From positions 1-64,000 of the forward strand of contig CBDCWQ010000009.1 of NCBI GenBank assembly GCA_965223435.1: DNA of 64,000 bases, in the 5' to 3' direction. This document shows, piece after piece, positions 9,579 through 16,787 of the stretch. Source of the stretch: CBDCWQ01 sp965223435. Its GTDB lineage: Bacteria; Myxococcota; Kuafuiibacteriia; Kuafuiibacteriales; Kuafuiibacteriaceae. Positions within the stretch are counted from its first letter, which is position 1. Each line of letters begins with the position of its first letter. The position numbers were made by a program, and so were the translations under genes. The notes under the pieces were generated by a model. It was not told the origin of the DNA. It saw nothing but the letters and a program-made list of their open reading frames with translations, and ran no database searches.

Positions 9579-10508
9579 CTACCCGCCTCCCATTTTGTGG
9601 ATGGGTAAGACAGACCGAATTCGGCGACGCACACCGCCACTGCACAGCAACAGACAAACCATCACCAATGGGATCGTTTCGGTACCTGATGCTCCACTTG
9701 CGCATCGGCAACCACCGTAGCCGTCGTCGGTCTCAAGAAGGGCGTAGCCCAAATCTTCGGGTTCGAAACATTGGACCGTTTCTTGCCCGGCGGGGTAAAT
9801 GGCGCAAAGGCCGTTGATGTCGTCTTCGGCAAGGCTCCGTTTTTTTGTCTCACATGCGGGAGCACTCGCGAACATCGTGGTGTTTTGATAGCGCGCCAAG
9901 AGAGGTGGATGGTCCAAGCCTACAACGTGCCCAATTTCGTGCGTCAAGACGTTGCGAAAATCCATGGTCGAAGGACTACGCCGAAAACAAGCGGCCGTAG
10001 CCACCCCAAAGGCAAAATGCTGGCCATTGAACTCGATATCGGAGTCGACAACGACGCCGGTCCGTGCATCAAAAATGTTGGTGGTGACCGCGATAGCACC
10101 TTCTTCGTGCTTCCAATCAGACGTCACTAAGACAATGACATTTTGGTTGACACCAAAGGGTGTGTAGCCGGCCCCCACCCCATCCAGGGATCCCTGGTAT
10201 GGAAAACGCATATCCGAGCACCCAACGTCTTCCCAAGTCTCGAAAGCCCGGCGAGCCTCATCTTCCGCAACGCCTACATCGTCCACAAAAGCGAGAAGGG
10301 CTCGGTCCGCGTGCCAAGGTATTTCGCGCGTCGTCCACACCAAAGACGGGCCGAAGCCCGGCCCCGTTCGACTGCACCGAAAAGCCCAGGTGTCACCAGG
10401 CCAAAAAAGGCCAAGCGACACCAGAAGGAAAAGACCCGCGCCACAGCCGGCGAAAGCGGCCTTATGCCGCGAGGCGCGACCATGGGCCCGTGTGACAGGC
10501 TCTCGCAC
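9579..10508 (-). CDS. Secreted matrixin-like zinc metalloprotease with MYXO-CTERM-like tail
   Basis: The protein has an N-terminal hydrophobic segment (residues 20-40) ending in TWAF. The metzincin zinc motif HEIGHVVGLDH lies at residues 190-200, followed by a Met-turn region NTTMF. The matrixin-like DSDIEFN precedes it. The last 45 residues hold GGCRC, a hydrophobic helix and RRRIR, the layout of the MYXO-CTERM sorting signal that anchors surface proteins in Myxococcota. The expected role is calcium/zinc-dependent proteolysis at the cell surface. The upstream secreted gene ends only a few bases before this start, so the two are probably co-transcribed. Confidence 0.85.
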   Translation of the reverse strand: MREPVTRAHGRASRHKAAFAGCGAGLFLLVSLGLFWPGDTWAFRCSRTGPGFGPSLVWTTREIPWHADRALLAFVDDVGVAEDEARRAFETWEDVGCSDMRFPYQGSLDGVGAGYTPFGVNQNVIVLVTSDWKHEEGAIAVTTNIFDARTGVVVDSDIEFNGQHFAFGVATAACFRRSPSTMDFRNVLTHEIGHVVGLDHPPLLARYQNTTMFASAPACETKKRSLAEDDINGLCAIYPAGQETVQCFEPEDLGYALLETDDGYGGCRCASGASGTETIPLVMVCLLLCSGGVRRRIRSVLPIHKMGGG

Positions 10509-10513
10509 CCGGG

Positions 10514-11164
10514 CTACTGGGAGACACCGGTGTTCTGGCCCTTGGGCGAGCTCGGAACCACGCTCTTGTGTTTTCGGACCGCCTCCTGGACCCGCTTTCT
10601 CAGCACGCTCAGGGCGATTTGGCCGGGTGCGTGGGCGGTTCTTTGAATCACCATCGCACCGGTCTCAGCGTTCGGCCGCGCAAAGGAAAGCCCCGCAAGC
10701 CCCGGCACCGCCACCGGATCTTGACCGCCGGGGCGCTCGATTCGGTACTTCCCTTGACTCATACCAATCACTTGAAACTTGTCGGCTTGAACCGGATCGG
10801 ACCGGACAAAAACCAGCACCTCTTCGCCCACCTGAAACCGGGCGGTTCCACTGACCGACATCCCGATGTCTCCCACTTCGCCCCCCAAAGCCCGGAGTAC
10901 AATTTTCGCCGGAACCTTGGCCTCGTCATGAATGCGGTCGAGGACTTCAATTTCCGTATCCGTATAGATCCGCTTATGGGCTTCATCCCAGGCGGAGGAA
11001 CGCTTAACGACCCGGCCGCAGACCACTGCCCGCGCGCGCACGGCCATCTCTTCGATGGTCAAGGGGACAACAATGGTGGCAGCCGCGGGCAACGCCGCCA
11101 TCAGACCGCACACGGCGGCGGCGCCGGCTATCGCTCGGCGTGGACGGATGTCTCGCAACTTCAT
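10514..11164 (-). CDS. Secreted protein of unknown function, co-transcribed with matrixin protease
   Basis: The ORF is open from 11212, but the ATG at 11164 puts a basic n-region (MKLRDIRPRRA) directly before a hydrophobic core ending in ALPAAA, a good Sec signal, so that start was chosen. The mature part has an opening TIVVPLTIEEMAVRARAVVCG and a beta-rich centre with GEEVLVFVRSD and GMSQGKYRIE. Proteins of this kind are often found beside matrixin-family proteases in Myxococcota, but no function is established that I know of. The gene ends five bases before the protease start. A role in protecting, secreting or inhibiting the protease is only a guess from position. Confidence 0.7.
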   Translation of the reverse strand: MKLRDIRPRRAIAGAAAVCGLMAALPAAATIVVPLTIEEMAVRARAVVCGRVVKRSSAWDEAHKRIYTDTEIEVLDRIHDEAKVPAKIVLRALGGEVGDIGMSVSGTARFQVGEEVLVFVRSDPVQADKFQVIGMSQGKYRIERPGGQDPVAVPGLAGLSFARPNAETGAMVIQRTAHAPGQIALSVLRKRVQEAVRKHKSVVPSSPKGQNTGVSQ

Positions 11165-11399
11165 CCGTAGAGTGTAGGCCAAGCACCTCGACCATGCCAT
11201 AGTGTGTTTCAACGCCTAGCGTTAACCTCTAAGAACCCGGGTCGTTCAGGCCGCACCACGGCCGCCTACCAGACTTCCTGAGTTATGCCAGCCACTTAGC
11301 CCGACCCGATCCCGCAAGGAACAGTCCGCCTCCCCTGGGAATCCCGAAGACCAAAAAGAGGTCCTTTGGCGCGGACCATGGGACTATACACCCAAGCGC

Positions 11400-12266
11400 A
11401 TGCGCCAAACCCCTGACGGACCAAGGCCGGAGCCGCCAGCCCAAAACGGGCCCCAACCATCCACTTTGAAGCAGCGTTTGGTGTCCCGATTTCCGAGTTT
11501 TGAGGAAGCGCTCTTCGGACTGGACGAACGCGCGATGGCGATCATGACCCTCGCAGCGGTGGTCCTTCTTCTGTTCAGAAAATTCGGTAGCTCAGGTTTT
11601 TTTAGACGAAGCCTTCAGCCAGAAACCCTAGCGCGACACCCTTACGCTTCAGTCTTCGGTGACTACTACTGGTTCGCTTCCTGCTTCCTCTTTCTCGGTG
11701 CCATCACTTTTTTTTGTCTTCGGAGCACTTCGCTTGGCCCCAAAGAGATGGGCACCGGGCTCGGCGATCGGCGCTTCGGCTTTCGCTGGGTGGCCATTCT
11801 ATTTGTGGTCATGGTTCCCATCGTTTTCATCGCCAGCCGCAACCCAGCATTCTCACGGTACTATCCGATGAATAAGTTGCTTGGCGGACAAGCGGTGACC
11901 TATTTCAGCGGAGGAACTGTTCCAGATTCCTTTGTTCTTTATTTTCTCCTCTACGAGTTCTTGTACGCGGTCTATTTCGTGGGTTGGGAGTACTTCTTCC
12001 GCGGGTTTTTGACCTTCGGCCTGTACGAACGCTTCGGAGTCAACGGTATCTTCGTCGCCAATATCCCCTTCGTCTTGCTCCACGCCGGCAAACCTTTCCC
12101 CGAGGCCTTAAGCTCGGTCCTCGCCGGCATCGGCCTTGGCCTATTCGCCTTGAGGGCCCGTTCGTTTTGGTATTGCTGGATGGTGCACGCAATGGTTGCC
12201 TGGACCATGGATCTTTGCGCGCTTCAACAGCGGGTGAGCCAAGCCGCGCGGGCCGTGACCCCTTGA
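11400..12266 (+). CDS. CPBP-family intramembrane protease
   Basis: The protein is membrane-rich, with about seven hydrophobic segments after a 45-residue cytoplasmic N-terminus. It shows the CPBP (Abi, Rce1-like) signature: motif 1 GWEYFFRGFL (E-x-x-x-R, the usual first Glu replaced by Trp), motif 2 FVLLHAGKPFPEALSS, and a third conserved His in WMVHAMVAWTMD. Members cleave substrates within the membrane or process prenylated or bacteriocin-like peptides; the substrate here is unknown. No strong Shine-Dalgarno precedes the ATG. The gene begins a plus-strand run with the three following small genes and lies divergent to the protease pair, with about 235 bases of shared upstream sequence. Confidence 0.82.
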   Translation: MRQTPDGPRPEPPAQNGPQPSTLKQRLVSRFPSFEEALFGLDERAMAIMTLAAVVLLLFRKFGSSGFFRRSLQPETLARHPYASVFGDYYWFASCFLFLGAITFFCLRSTSLGPKEMGTGLGDRRFGFRWVAILFVVMVPIVFIASRNPAFSRYYPMNKLLGGQAVTYFSGGTVPDSFVLYFLLYEFLYAVYFVGWEYFFRGFLTFGLYERFGVNGIFVANIPFVLLHAGKPFPEALSSVLAGIGLGLFALRARSFWYCWMVHAMVAWTMDLCALQQRVSQAARAVTP

Positions 12267-12318
12267 CGGTGGTGCCCACCGTGCTTTCGTCTGATAGCCC
12301 TGCTTTCAGCTAAAGAAT

Positions 12319-12705
12319 ATGATAGCGTGGCGGGGCATGGGCACCCTCCTCAAATGCGGATTGCTCCTCTTTCTCGTCGGCCCGGCCTGTAGAGCCGCCC
12401 ATCCACACAAAAGCACCACAACCACAAACGAGTCCGAACGCCAAAGTCCAACCTCAACGGCCATCGCGGCGGCCACCGGTCACCGCGAAGACATCCTCCG
12501 CAGTCAAACTTGTGGATGTTTTCACTGTCTCGAAGTGTTTGCCCCCGGGCAGATCTCAGAATGGGTTGATATCGTTGACGGCATTGGAAACACCGCTCTT
12601 TGCCCGCGCTGCGGACTTGATTCCGTTCTAGGCGACGCATCCGGTTTTCCGATCACACCCACTTTTTTGCGTGCCATGCATCAGCAATGGTTCGACGACG
12701 AGTGA
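12319..12705 (+). CDS. Small cysteine-cluster (zinc-binding) conserved protein with lipoprotein-like N-terminus
   Basis: The first 25 residues are hydrophobic and end in LVGPACRA, suggesting export as a lipoprotein or an uncleaved anchor. After a Thr/Ser-rich linker comes the conserved part: CGCFHC, APGQISEWVD, ALCPRCGLDSVLGDASGFPIT and a final MHQQWF. This arrangement is found in a widespread family of small proteins usually called cytoplasmic protein, where the four cysteines probably bind zinc. The N-terminal extension is unusual for that family, so the true start could be internal. The downstream DUF4202 gene follows after nine bases, which suggests one operon. Confidence 0.7.
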   Translation: MIAWRGMGTLLKCGLLLFLVGPACRAAHPHKSTTTTNESERQSPTSTAIAAATGHREDILRSQTCGCFHCLEVFAPGQISEWVDIVDGIGNTALCPRCGLDSVLGDASGFPITPTFLRAMHQQWFDDE

Positions 12706-12714
12706 CGACCCAAG

Positions 12715-13329
12715 ATGGATGAACGATTCAAGCGGGCCAAGGCGGCCTTCGAAAAAGCCCATGCCGAAGACCCTCGGCAAATCGACCACGAGGGCCATAC
12801 CGTTGCGCGCGCCACCGTGTACCACCAGCGCCTGACCCACTGGCTGATGGTTATCGAGCCCAACCCCAGCCTTCCCCTTCGCCTCGCAGCCCAGTGCCAA
12901 CATATTCGCCGATGGAAGATCGCACGCTCCGAATTTGCCGAAGGCCGCCGGGGCTATCTGAGCTGGCGGCGAGCGCTCATGAACCACCATGCCCAAGAGG
13001 CCGCGAAAATCCTCGAACCCCTGGGCTACGATCCGTCGACCGTCGAACGCGTCCAAGCCCTCCTCAAAAAAGAGGGACTCGGGCAAGACAAAGAGGTACA
13101 GACATTCGAGGATGCCATCTGCCTGGTGTTTTTGGAAATGGACCTTCTCGAACTGGCCCGAAAAAAAGATGAGGGTGCGCTCAGCGCGATCCTCCGAAAA
13201 ACGGCGGCCAAAATGTCTGCGAGCGGCCGCACACACGCGCTCGCCCTAGGTGAAAAGTGCCCAGCCCCCCTGCCAAAGCTCCTCCTCGAAGCCGTCGACT
13301 CTGTGGGCCCCCGCTCATCCAAGTCCTAA
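12715..13329 (+). CDS. DUF4202 domain-containing protein
   Basis: A soluble, helix-rich protein of 204 residues matching the DUF4202 family over its whole length. It shows the N-terminal FKRAKAAFEKAHAEDP, the conserved AAQCQHIRRWKIAR with likely metal-binding histidine, the GYLSWRRALMNHHAQEA segment, and EVQTFEDAICLVFLEMDL. The biochemical role of the family is not established; the histidine/acid pattern resembles HD-like helical hydrolases, but this is inference. It lies directly after the cysteine-cluster gene without space for a separate promoter. Confidence 0.85.
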   Translation: MDERFKRAKAAFEKAHAEDPRQIDHEGHTVARATVYHQRLTHWLMVIEPNPSLPLRLAAQCQHIRRWKIARSEFAEGRRGYLSWRRALMNHHAQEAAKILEPLGYDPSTVERVQALLKKEGLGQDKEVQTFEDAICLVFLEMDLLELARKKDEGALSAILRKTAAKMSASGRTHALALGEKCPAPLPKLLLEAVDSVGPRSSKS

Positions 13330-13545
13330 GTTCTCCCTTCTTCGTCCATTTAACCTCAATCGTCGGAATCGAGCACAGGAACACCCGTGCACCAACAAAA
13401 GCAGTGAAACGGTGGAATTCCGAGGCATCGTCCATCGAAACGCCCGCGCCCAATACGCCGGGCCTCAGTCCACAGACCCTGTTCGGTTGACAGATCCGGA
13501 CATTCGCCGGTACTCGTCCGCCCACCTTCCGCGGGAGAAAACACG

Positions 13546-14055
13546 ATGCGACCTCTTCAATCTCTGCCTTCTTGCCTCCTCAAGCTTGCCCTTGTGAGCA
13601 CCCTGGGCCTCACGTTGGTCGCCGCAAAACCGCATGGGGTCGAATACCCAAAAGGTTACCGTGACTGGACCCATGTCAAAAGCATGGTCATATTCAACAA
13701 AAGCCATCCCTTATTCGAGGCCTTCGGCGGGATTCACCACGTCTACGTCAACAACAAAGCGCTCAAAGCATTGAAGGCCAAAAAAGCATACCCCAGGGGT
13801 TCCGTCTTTGTTTTCGATCTCCTTGACATCGACGACGCTTCAGGCGCCTACACCGAAGGGGCACGAAAATTTGTGGCTGTCATGTACCGCGACGCCAAGA
13901 GGTTCAAAGATACCGCAGGTTGGGGTTGGCAGGTCTTCGAAAAAGGCAATCCTCGCAAAAAGGCACTCAAGGATCGCGAAGCGCAAAAAGCCTGCGCAAC
14001 GTGTCACTTTGAAGTCGGCGCCAAACACTTCGTATTCACCGAGTGGCGCCCCTGA
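13546..14055 (+). CDS. Periplasmic cytochrome P460 family protein
   Basis: The protein has a Sec-type signal peptide (residues 8-27, ending VAA) and a mature domain that starts VEYPKGYRDWTHVKSMVI, the typical P460 entrance. It contains GIHHVYVN and ends with the haem c attachment motif CATCH at about residue 154, close to the C-terminus as in the family. P460 enzymes carry a cross-linked c-type haem and oxidise hydroxylamine or handle NO in the periplasm. Other family members have only a plain c haem and unknown substrates, so activity is not assured. GGGAGA lies eight bases before the ATG and serves as ribosome binding site. No nitrification genes are nearby. Confidence 0.87.
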   Translation: MRPLQSLPSCLLKLALVSTLGLTLVAAKPHGVEYPKGYRDWTHVKSMVIFNKSHPLFEAFGGIHHVYVNNKALKALKAKKAYPRGSVFVFDLLDIDDASGAYTEGARKFVAVMYRDAKRFKDTAGWGWQVFEKGNPRKKALKDREAQKACATCHFEVGAKHFVFTEWRP

Positions 14056-14061
14056 ACGCGG

Positions 14062-14132
14062 CAGTGACGTCCTCCCCCCACCAAAGCCGGGGGCTTCATT
14101 CAGGATATGGGGGCCGCTCAAAGCGGCTATCC
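14062..14132. repeat. IS200/IS605-like end remnant with hairpins (copy A)
   Basis: CAGTGACGTCCTCCCCCC followed by AAAGCCGGGGGCTTCA forms a C-rich/G-rich hairpin. A second small hairpin GCCGCTCAAAGCGGC follows. On the minus strand this reads like the right end that normally follows tnpB genes in IS200/IS605 elements. No tnpA or tnpB is next to it, so it is a solo end or a small non-autonomous element. A near copy lies at 44694-44757. Confidence 0.45.
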
Positions 14133-14216
14133 GAATGAACGAACAGCGGTACTCACAAAACGCGTACATGACTCGGCTCCAACTGGGGACTAGAGCGCAT
14201 CTCATAACCTCATTTT

Positions 14217-14252
14217 CCTGGACCTGGACCTGGACCTGGACTTGGACCTGGA
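14217..14252 (+). repeat. Hexanucleotide array (CCTGGA)6, left arm of mirrored pair
   Basis: Six consecutive CCTGGA units, the fifth reading CTTGGA. The array begins five bases inside the left terminal repeat of the IS5 element and ends four bases before the stop codon of the four-helix-bundle gene. It is the inverted counterpart of the array at 14614-14654, including the position of the variant unit. Confidence 0.95.
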
Positions 14253-14255
14253 TTC

Positions 14256-14609
14256 CTACCGGCGGGTTCGAGGGGGAAGGCACATCTTGGAGAGAATGCG
14301 AACGATCGGGTCGAGTATCTTAACAGCCTCCCGAACCGATGCTTTGTCGATAAAGCCAGGAGCAAAACAGGCGTCGACAATTGCTCCACACTCCATAGCG
14401 GAGCCTCTGGCGATTGCGTAGAAGCGTTTTTGGTCCGTTGGCCTAGTCTTTCCAGAGCCTTCCGCGATATTGAGCGGGACAGACAACGACGCTCGCCGGA
14501 TTTGGTCCGCAAAACTTGCGTAGCCGGGGGGAAATCGATCCGTGAGCTGCGATGCGAGAGGCAGGAAGGCGATGGCCAACCTGTAGACTTCGAGATTTCG
14601 GTAGTTCAT
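14256..14609 (-). CDS. Four-helix-bundle protein (23S rRNA intervening-sequence protein family)
   Basis: A 117-residue all-helical protein with the signature of the IVP/S23 four-helix-bundle family: NYRNLEVYRLAIAF at the start, FADQIRRASLSVPLNIAEGSGK in the middle and a C-terminal helix. Relatives are encoded inside 23S rRNA intervening sequences or stand alone, and the fold is shared with Avd of diversity-generating retroelements; the molecular role of stand-alone members is unknown. The gene fills almost exactly the space between two mirrored hexamer arrays, and its whole leader is repeat sequence, so no ordinary ribosome binding site exists. The unit lies inside the IS5 element and probably travels with it. 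Confidence 0.88.
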   Translation of the reverse strand: MNYRNLEVYRLAIAFLPLASQLTDRFPPGYASFADQIRRASLSVPLNIAEGSGKTRPTDQKRFYAIARGSAMECGAIVDACFAPGFIDKASVREAVKILDPIVRILSKMCLPPRTRR

Positions 14610-14613
14610 GCGC

Positions 14614-14654
14614 CCAGGTCCAAGTCCAGGTCCAGGTCCAGGTCCAGGTCCAGG
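14614..14654 (+). repeat. Hexanucleotide array (CCAGGT)7, right arm of mirrored pair
   Basis: Seven CCAGGT units, the second reading CCAAGT. Read on the minus strand from outside to inside it is (CCTGGA)5, CTTGGA, CCTGG, which matches the left array unit by unit. It starts four bases upstream of the start codon of the four-helix-bundle gene. Transcribed RNA could pair both arms into a stem of about 35-40 bp enclosing the coding sequence. Confidence 0.95.
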
Positions 14655-14731
14655 CTATACTCGCGCCAACGGATAGCGCAAAGAAGTAGAACTTGCGCAA
14701 CGATTTTCAGTTCGTTTCACCCCGGACGAGG

Positions 14732-15505
14732 TCAATATAAATTTCGTAGAAGGATAACAATGCATCCAAGATGTAGAAGGCCAAGAAAATTGTCCGATTT
14801 GTATTCCCAGCGAATGGAAAGCCGGCGAAACTGCTTGAGCCAAGCGAAAAGCCTCTCGACTTTCCATCGGCGCTTGTAACGTCGGAAAGAGCGGCCATCC
14901 TGCTTTCTCTTACTCGGCCTTTGCCCTCTGCGTTTTGGCGCTATAAGCTCAATTCCTCTTCCGCTTTTGAGTTCACCCTGTAGCTTTCTGCTATCCCAGG
15001 CCTTGTCGCCGATGAGCTTATTGGGAAGCTCATCGACAAACGCAGCGTCGAGCACTCTTTGAGTGAGAACAATGTCGTGTCGGGAGCCCTCTGCAATAAC
15101 CACAGATAGTGGAAGACCATTGCTGTCTGCAATGGCCATCACTTTCGTCGCATTCCCGGCACGACACTTCCCGACACATGTTCCTTTTTTTGCCTCTACG
15201 TACGTGCCATCTATGAAGGCCTCGGCATCCTCGCTCGTCGCCAAAGTTTTCCTAAGTCCAACGAGGATTTTCTCAAACACGCCCTTTCTTACCCAGATCT
15301 GAAATCGACGATGGCAGGTCTGATAGGGGGGATAGCGACGCGGAAGATCTGCCCAGGGCGCCCCTGTTCGGAGAACCCATAACACTCCATTCAGAACACC
15401 TCGCGGTTCTCGCCATGGCCGCCCTCCCTTGATGCCTGTCTTACGCTTTTCAGTTGTAGGAAAGTGCTTCCGAATAGCCTTCCACTGATCATCCGTGACG
15501 TCCAT
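14732..15505 (-). CDS. IS5-family transposase
   Basis: A 257-residue DDE transposase of the IS5/IS427 type. The N-terminal DVTDDQWKAIRKHFP and NGVLWVLRTGAPWADLPRRY are the family entrance. The catalytic acids are expected in FIDGTYVEAKKG (first D), LIGDKAWDSRKL (second D) and RRWKVERLFAWLKQFRRL (E). The frame is intact and full length, with the start 49 bases from the right terminal repeat, so the element may still be mobile. The C-terminus ends with LGCIVILLRNLY. Confidence 0.92.
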   Translation of the reverse strand: MDVTDDQWKAIRKHFPTTEKRKTGIKGGRPWREPRGVLNGVLWVLRTGAPWADLPRRYPPYQTCHRRFQIWVRKGVFEKILVGLRKTLATSEDAEAFIDGTYVEAKKGTCVGKCRAGNATKVMAIADSNGLPLSVVIAEGSRHDIVLTQRVLDAAFVDELPNKLIGDKAWDSRKLQGELKSGRGIELIAPKRRGQRPSKRKQDGRSFRRYKRRWKVERLFAWLKQFRRLSIRWEYKSDNFLGLLHLGCIVILLRNLY

Positions 15506-15571
15506 CGACCACGTTAGATCAAATCCTCGAACCCATGTCGATCCCCCTTTGGCGAGGTTATGAGATGCGCT

Positions 15572-16462
15572 CTAGCTCAGGACCACTGTTCGGTTTTCGT
15601 AGACGAGGATGCGGTGCTGAAGGTGATGCCAAATCGCTCTGGCCAGCACGACCTTCTCTAGGTCCTTACCCTTTCGAATCAAGTCTTCGACCGAGTCACC
15701 GTGGGTGATTCGGGTGATGTCCTGCTCGATGATGGGGCCAGCGTCGAGCTCGCTGGTGACGTAGTGGCTGGTCGCGCCGATGATCTTGACACCGCGCTTA
15801 AACGCAGAATGGTACGGCTTTGCTCCCGGAAATGCGGGAAGAAACGAGTGATGAATGTTGATGATTCGATTCGAAAAAGCGCTGACAAAGTCGCGGGACA
15901 AGATTTGCATGTAACGCGCCAACACGACAAAATCGACTTCGTGTTCGTTAAGGAGCGCAATCTGCCGTGCTTCTTGGGCCTGTTTTGTGGCTTTGGTGAT
16001 CGGAAGAACGTGGTAGTCGATGCCAAAACTTTCGGCCACAGGCCTTAAGTCTTCATGGTTGCTTACAATCAACGGAATCTCGACATTCCACTCTTTGGAT
16101 TGGAACCGAGCCAAAATATCATAAAGACAGTGCGGCGCTTTGGACACAAAGATGGCCATGCGAGGCACTTTGTTCGAAAAGTGGAGGGTCCACTTCATCT
16201 GAAAACGTTCGGCCAGGGGCGAAAAAGCCTCTGTGATCTGTTCGTCCTCAAGGTCGAATCGAGCCAAGTCCCACTCCACACGCATCAGCAAAACGCCCAC
16301 CGCGCGATCCACGTGCTCCTCTAGATCGATGATGTTGCCTTGGTGTTCACTGACAAACTTGCTGACATTGAAAACGATGCCCTCGCAATCTGGACACGAA
16401 AGGAGAATCGTCGCGGACGTCGGCCGACTCGCCGAAGCCAACTTCTCGTTTGCAATACTCAC
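15572..16462 (-). CDS. purU: Formyltetrahydrofolate deformylase
   Basis: PurU hydrolyses 10-formyl-THF to THF and formate, balancing one-carbon pools and feeding formate to PurT. The N-terminal ACT domain (ILLSCPDCEGIVFNVSKF) binds regulatory ligands. The C-terminal formyltransferase fold has INIHHSFLPAFPGAKPY with catalytic His, and ATSHYVTSELDAGPIIEQ with catalytic Asp. The length of about 296 residues fits the family. The GTG start was chosen because GAGG lies seven bases upstream and the ACT domain begins soon after; upstream codons are not protein-like. The stop codon TAG is inside the CTAG target duplication of the IS5 element, so insertion left the protein unchanged. Confidence 0.93.
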   Translation of the reverse strand: MSIANEKLASASRPTSATILLSCPDCEGIVFNVSKFVSEHQGNIIDLEEHVDRAVGVLLMRVEWDLARFDLEDEQITEAFSPLAERFQMKWTLHFSNKVPRMAIFVSKAPHCLYDILARFQSKEWNVEIPLIVSNHEDLRPVAESFGIDYHVLPITKATKQAQEARQIALLNEHEVDFVVLARYMQILSRDFVSAFSNRIINIHHSFLPAFPGAKPYHSAFKRGVKIIGATSHYVTSELDAGPIIEQDITRITHGDSVEDLIRKGKDLEKVVLARAIWHHLQHRILVYENRTVVLS

Positions 16463-16787
16463 GCTATCCTCATAACCCCATGGTAAAGCGAGGGTCACTT
16501 TTTGGCAGCCCCACAAAGTCGAAGAACGGCGCGACACTGAAAGAAGGTTCAGTCGATTTGGGGGTTCAACCACGCCCCTCAACCGAGCGCACACCCACAC
16601 AGCGGGCGATGGGGTGAGGCACCAAGCGGGCGAAGTACGTGGCCTATGGATGGATTCGCAAACAAACGTGGTTGAAGGGCTTCAGCCTCGTCAAGCGCCT
16701 TCAGCAAAAGAGGGGGAGGGGCCGCAGGGCGAGTCAATCGCCCTGCGGGGACCGCCTACACGGTCGCGATCGAAGTGAACCGAGGGA
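16463..16787. other. Intergenic region between purU and LDLa lipoprotein gene
   Basis: About 325 bases hold the purU upstream region and the 3' flank of the LDLa lipoprotein gene, including the strong terminator hairpin listed separately. No further gene or tRNA was seen. Confidence 0.5.
16722..16748 (-). terminator. Rho-independent terminator of the LDLa lipoprotein gene
   Basis: A perfect 11-bp stem CCGCAGGGCGA / TCGCCCTGCGG with a five-base loop. On the minus strand it is followed by a pyrimidine tract ending in CTCTTTT. It lies about 40 bases after the stop codon of the minus-strand lipoprotein gene. Confidence 0.75.

Larger units (their letters stand above)
14194..15571 (-). mobile_element. 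IS5-family insertion sequence (1378 bp) with passenger four-helix-bundle unit
   Basis: The ends are perfect 18-bp inverted repeats, AGCGCATCTCATAACCTC at 14194-14211 and its complement at 15554-15571, flanked by the direct repeat CTAG (14190-14193 and 15572-15575), the YTAR-type target duplication of the IS5 group. The transposase lies on the minus strand. The element is longer than the usual IS5 size because a 438-bp unit (mirrored hexamer arrays plus a four-helix-bundle gene) sits five bases inside the left end. Without this unit the element would be about 940 bp. The right target copy contains the purU stop codon. Confidence 0.9.

Noticed and set aside
14217..14654. Hexamer arrays as coding repeats (SRSRSR or TWTWTW peptides)
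   Set aside because: Short frames through the arrays give such peptides, but they have no start signals and the arrays are better explained as mirrored flanks of the four-helix-bundle gene.
14197..14654. Diversity-generating retroelement (because the four-helix-bundle fold resembles Avd)
   Set aside because: No reverse transcriptase, template repeat or variable repeat was found near the gene.
15572..16600. Longer purU start at 16600
   Set aside because: The extra 46 codons are not conserved in character, lack a ribosome binding site and precede the ACT domain, whereas the GTG at 16462 has GAGG at the right distance.
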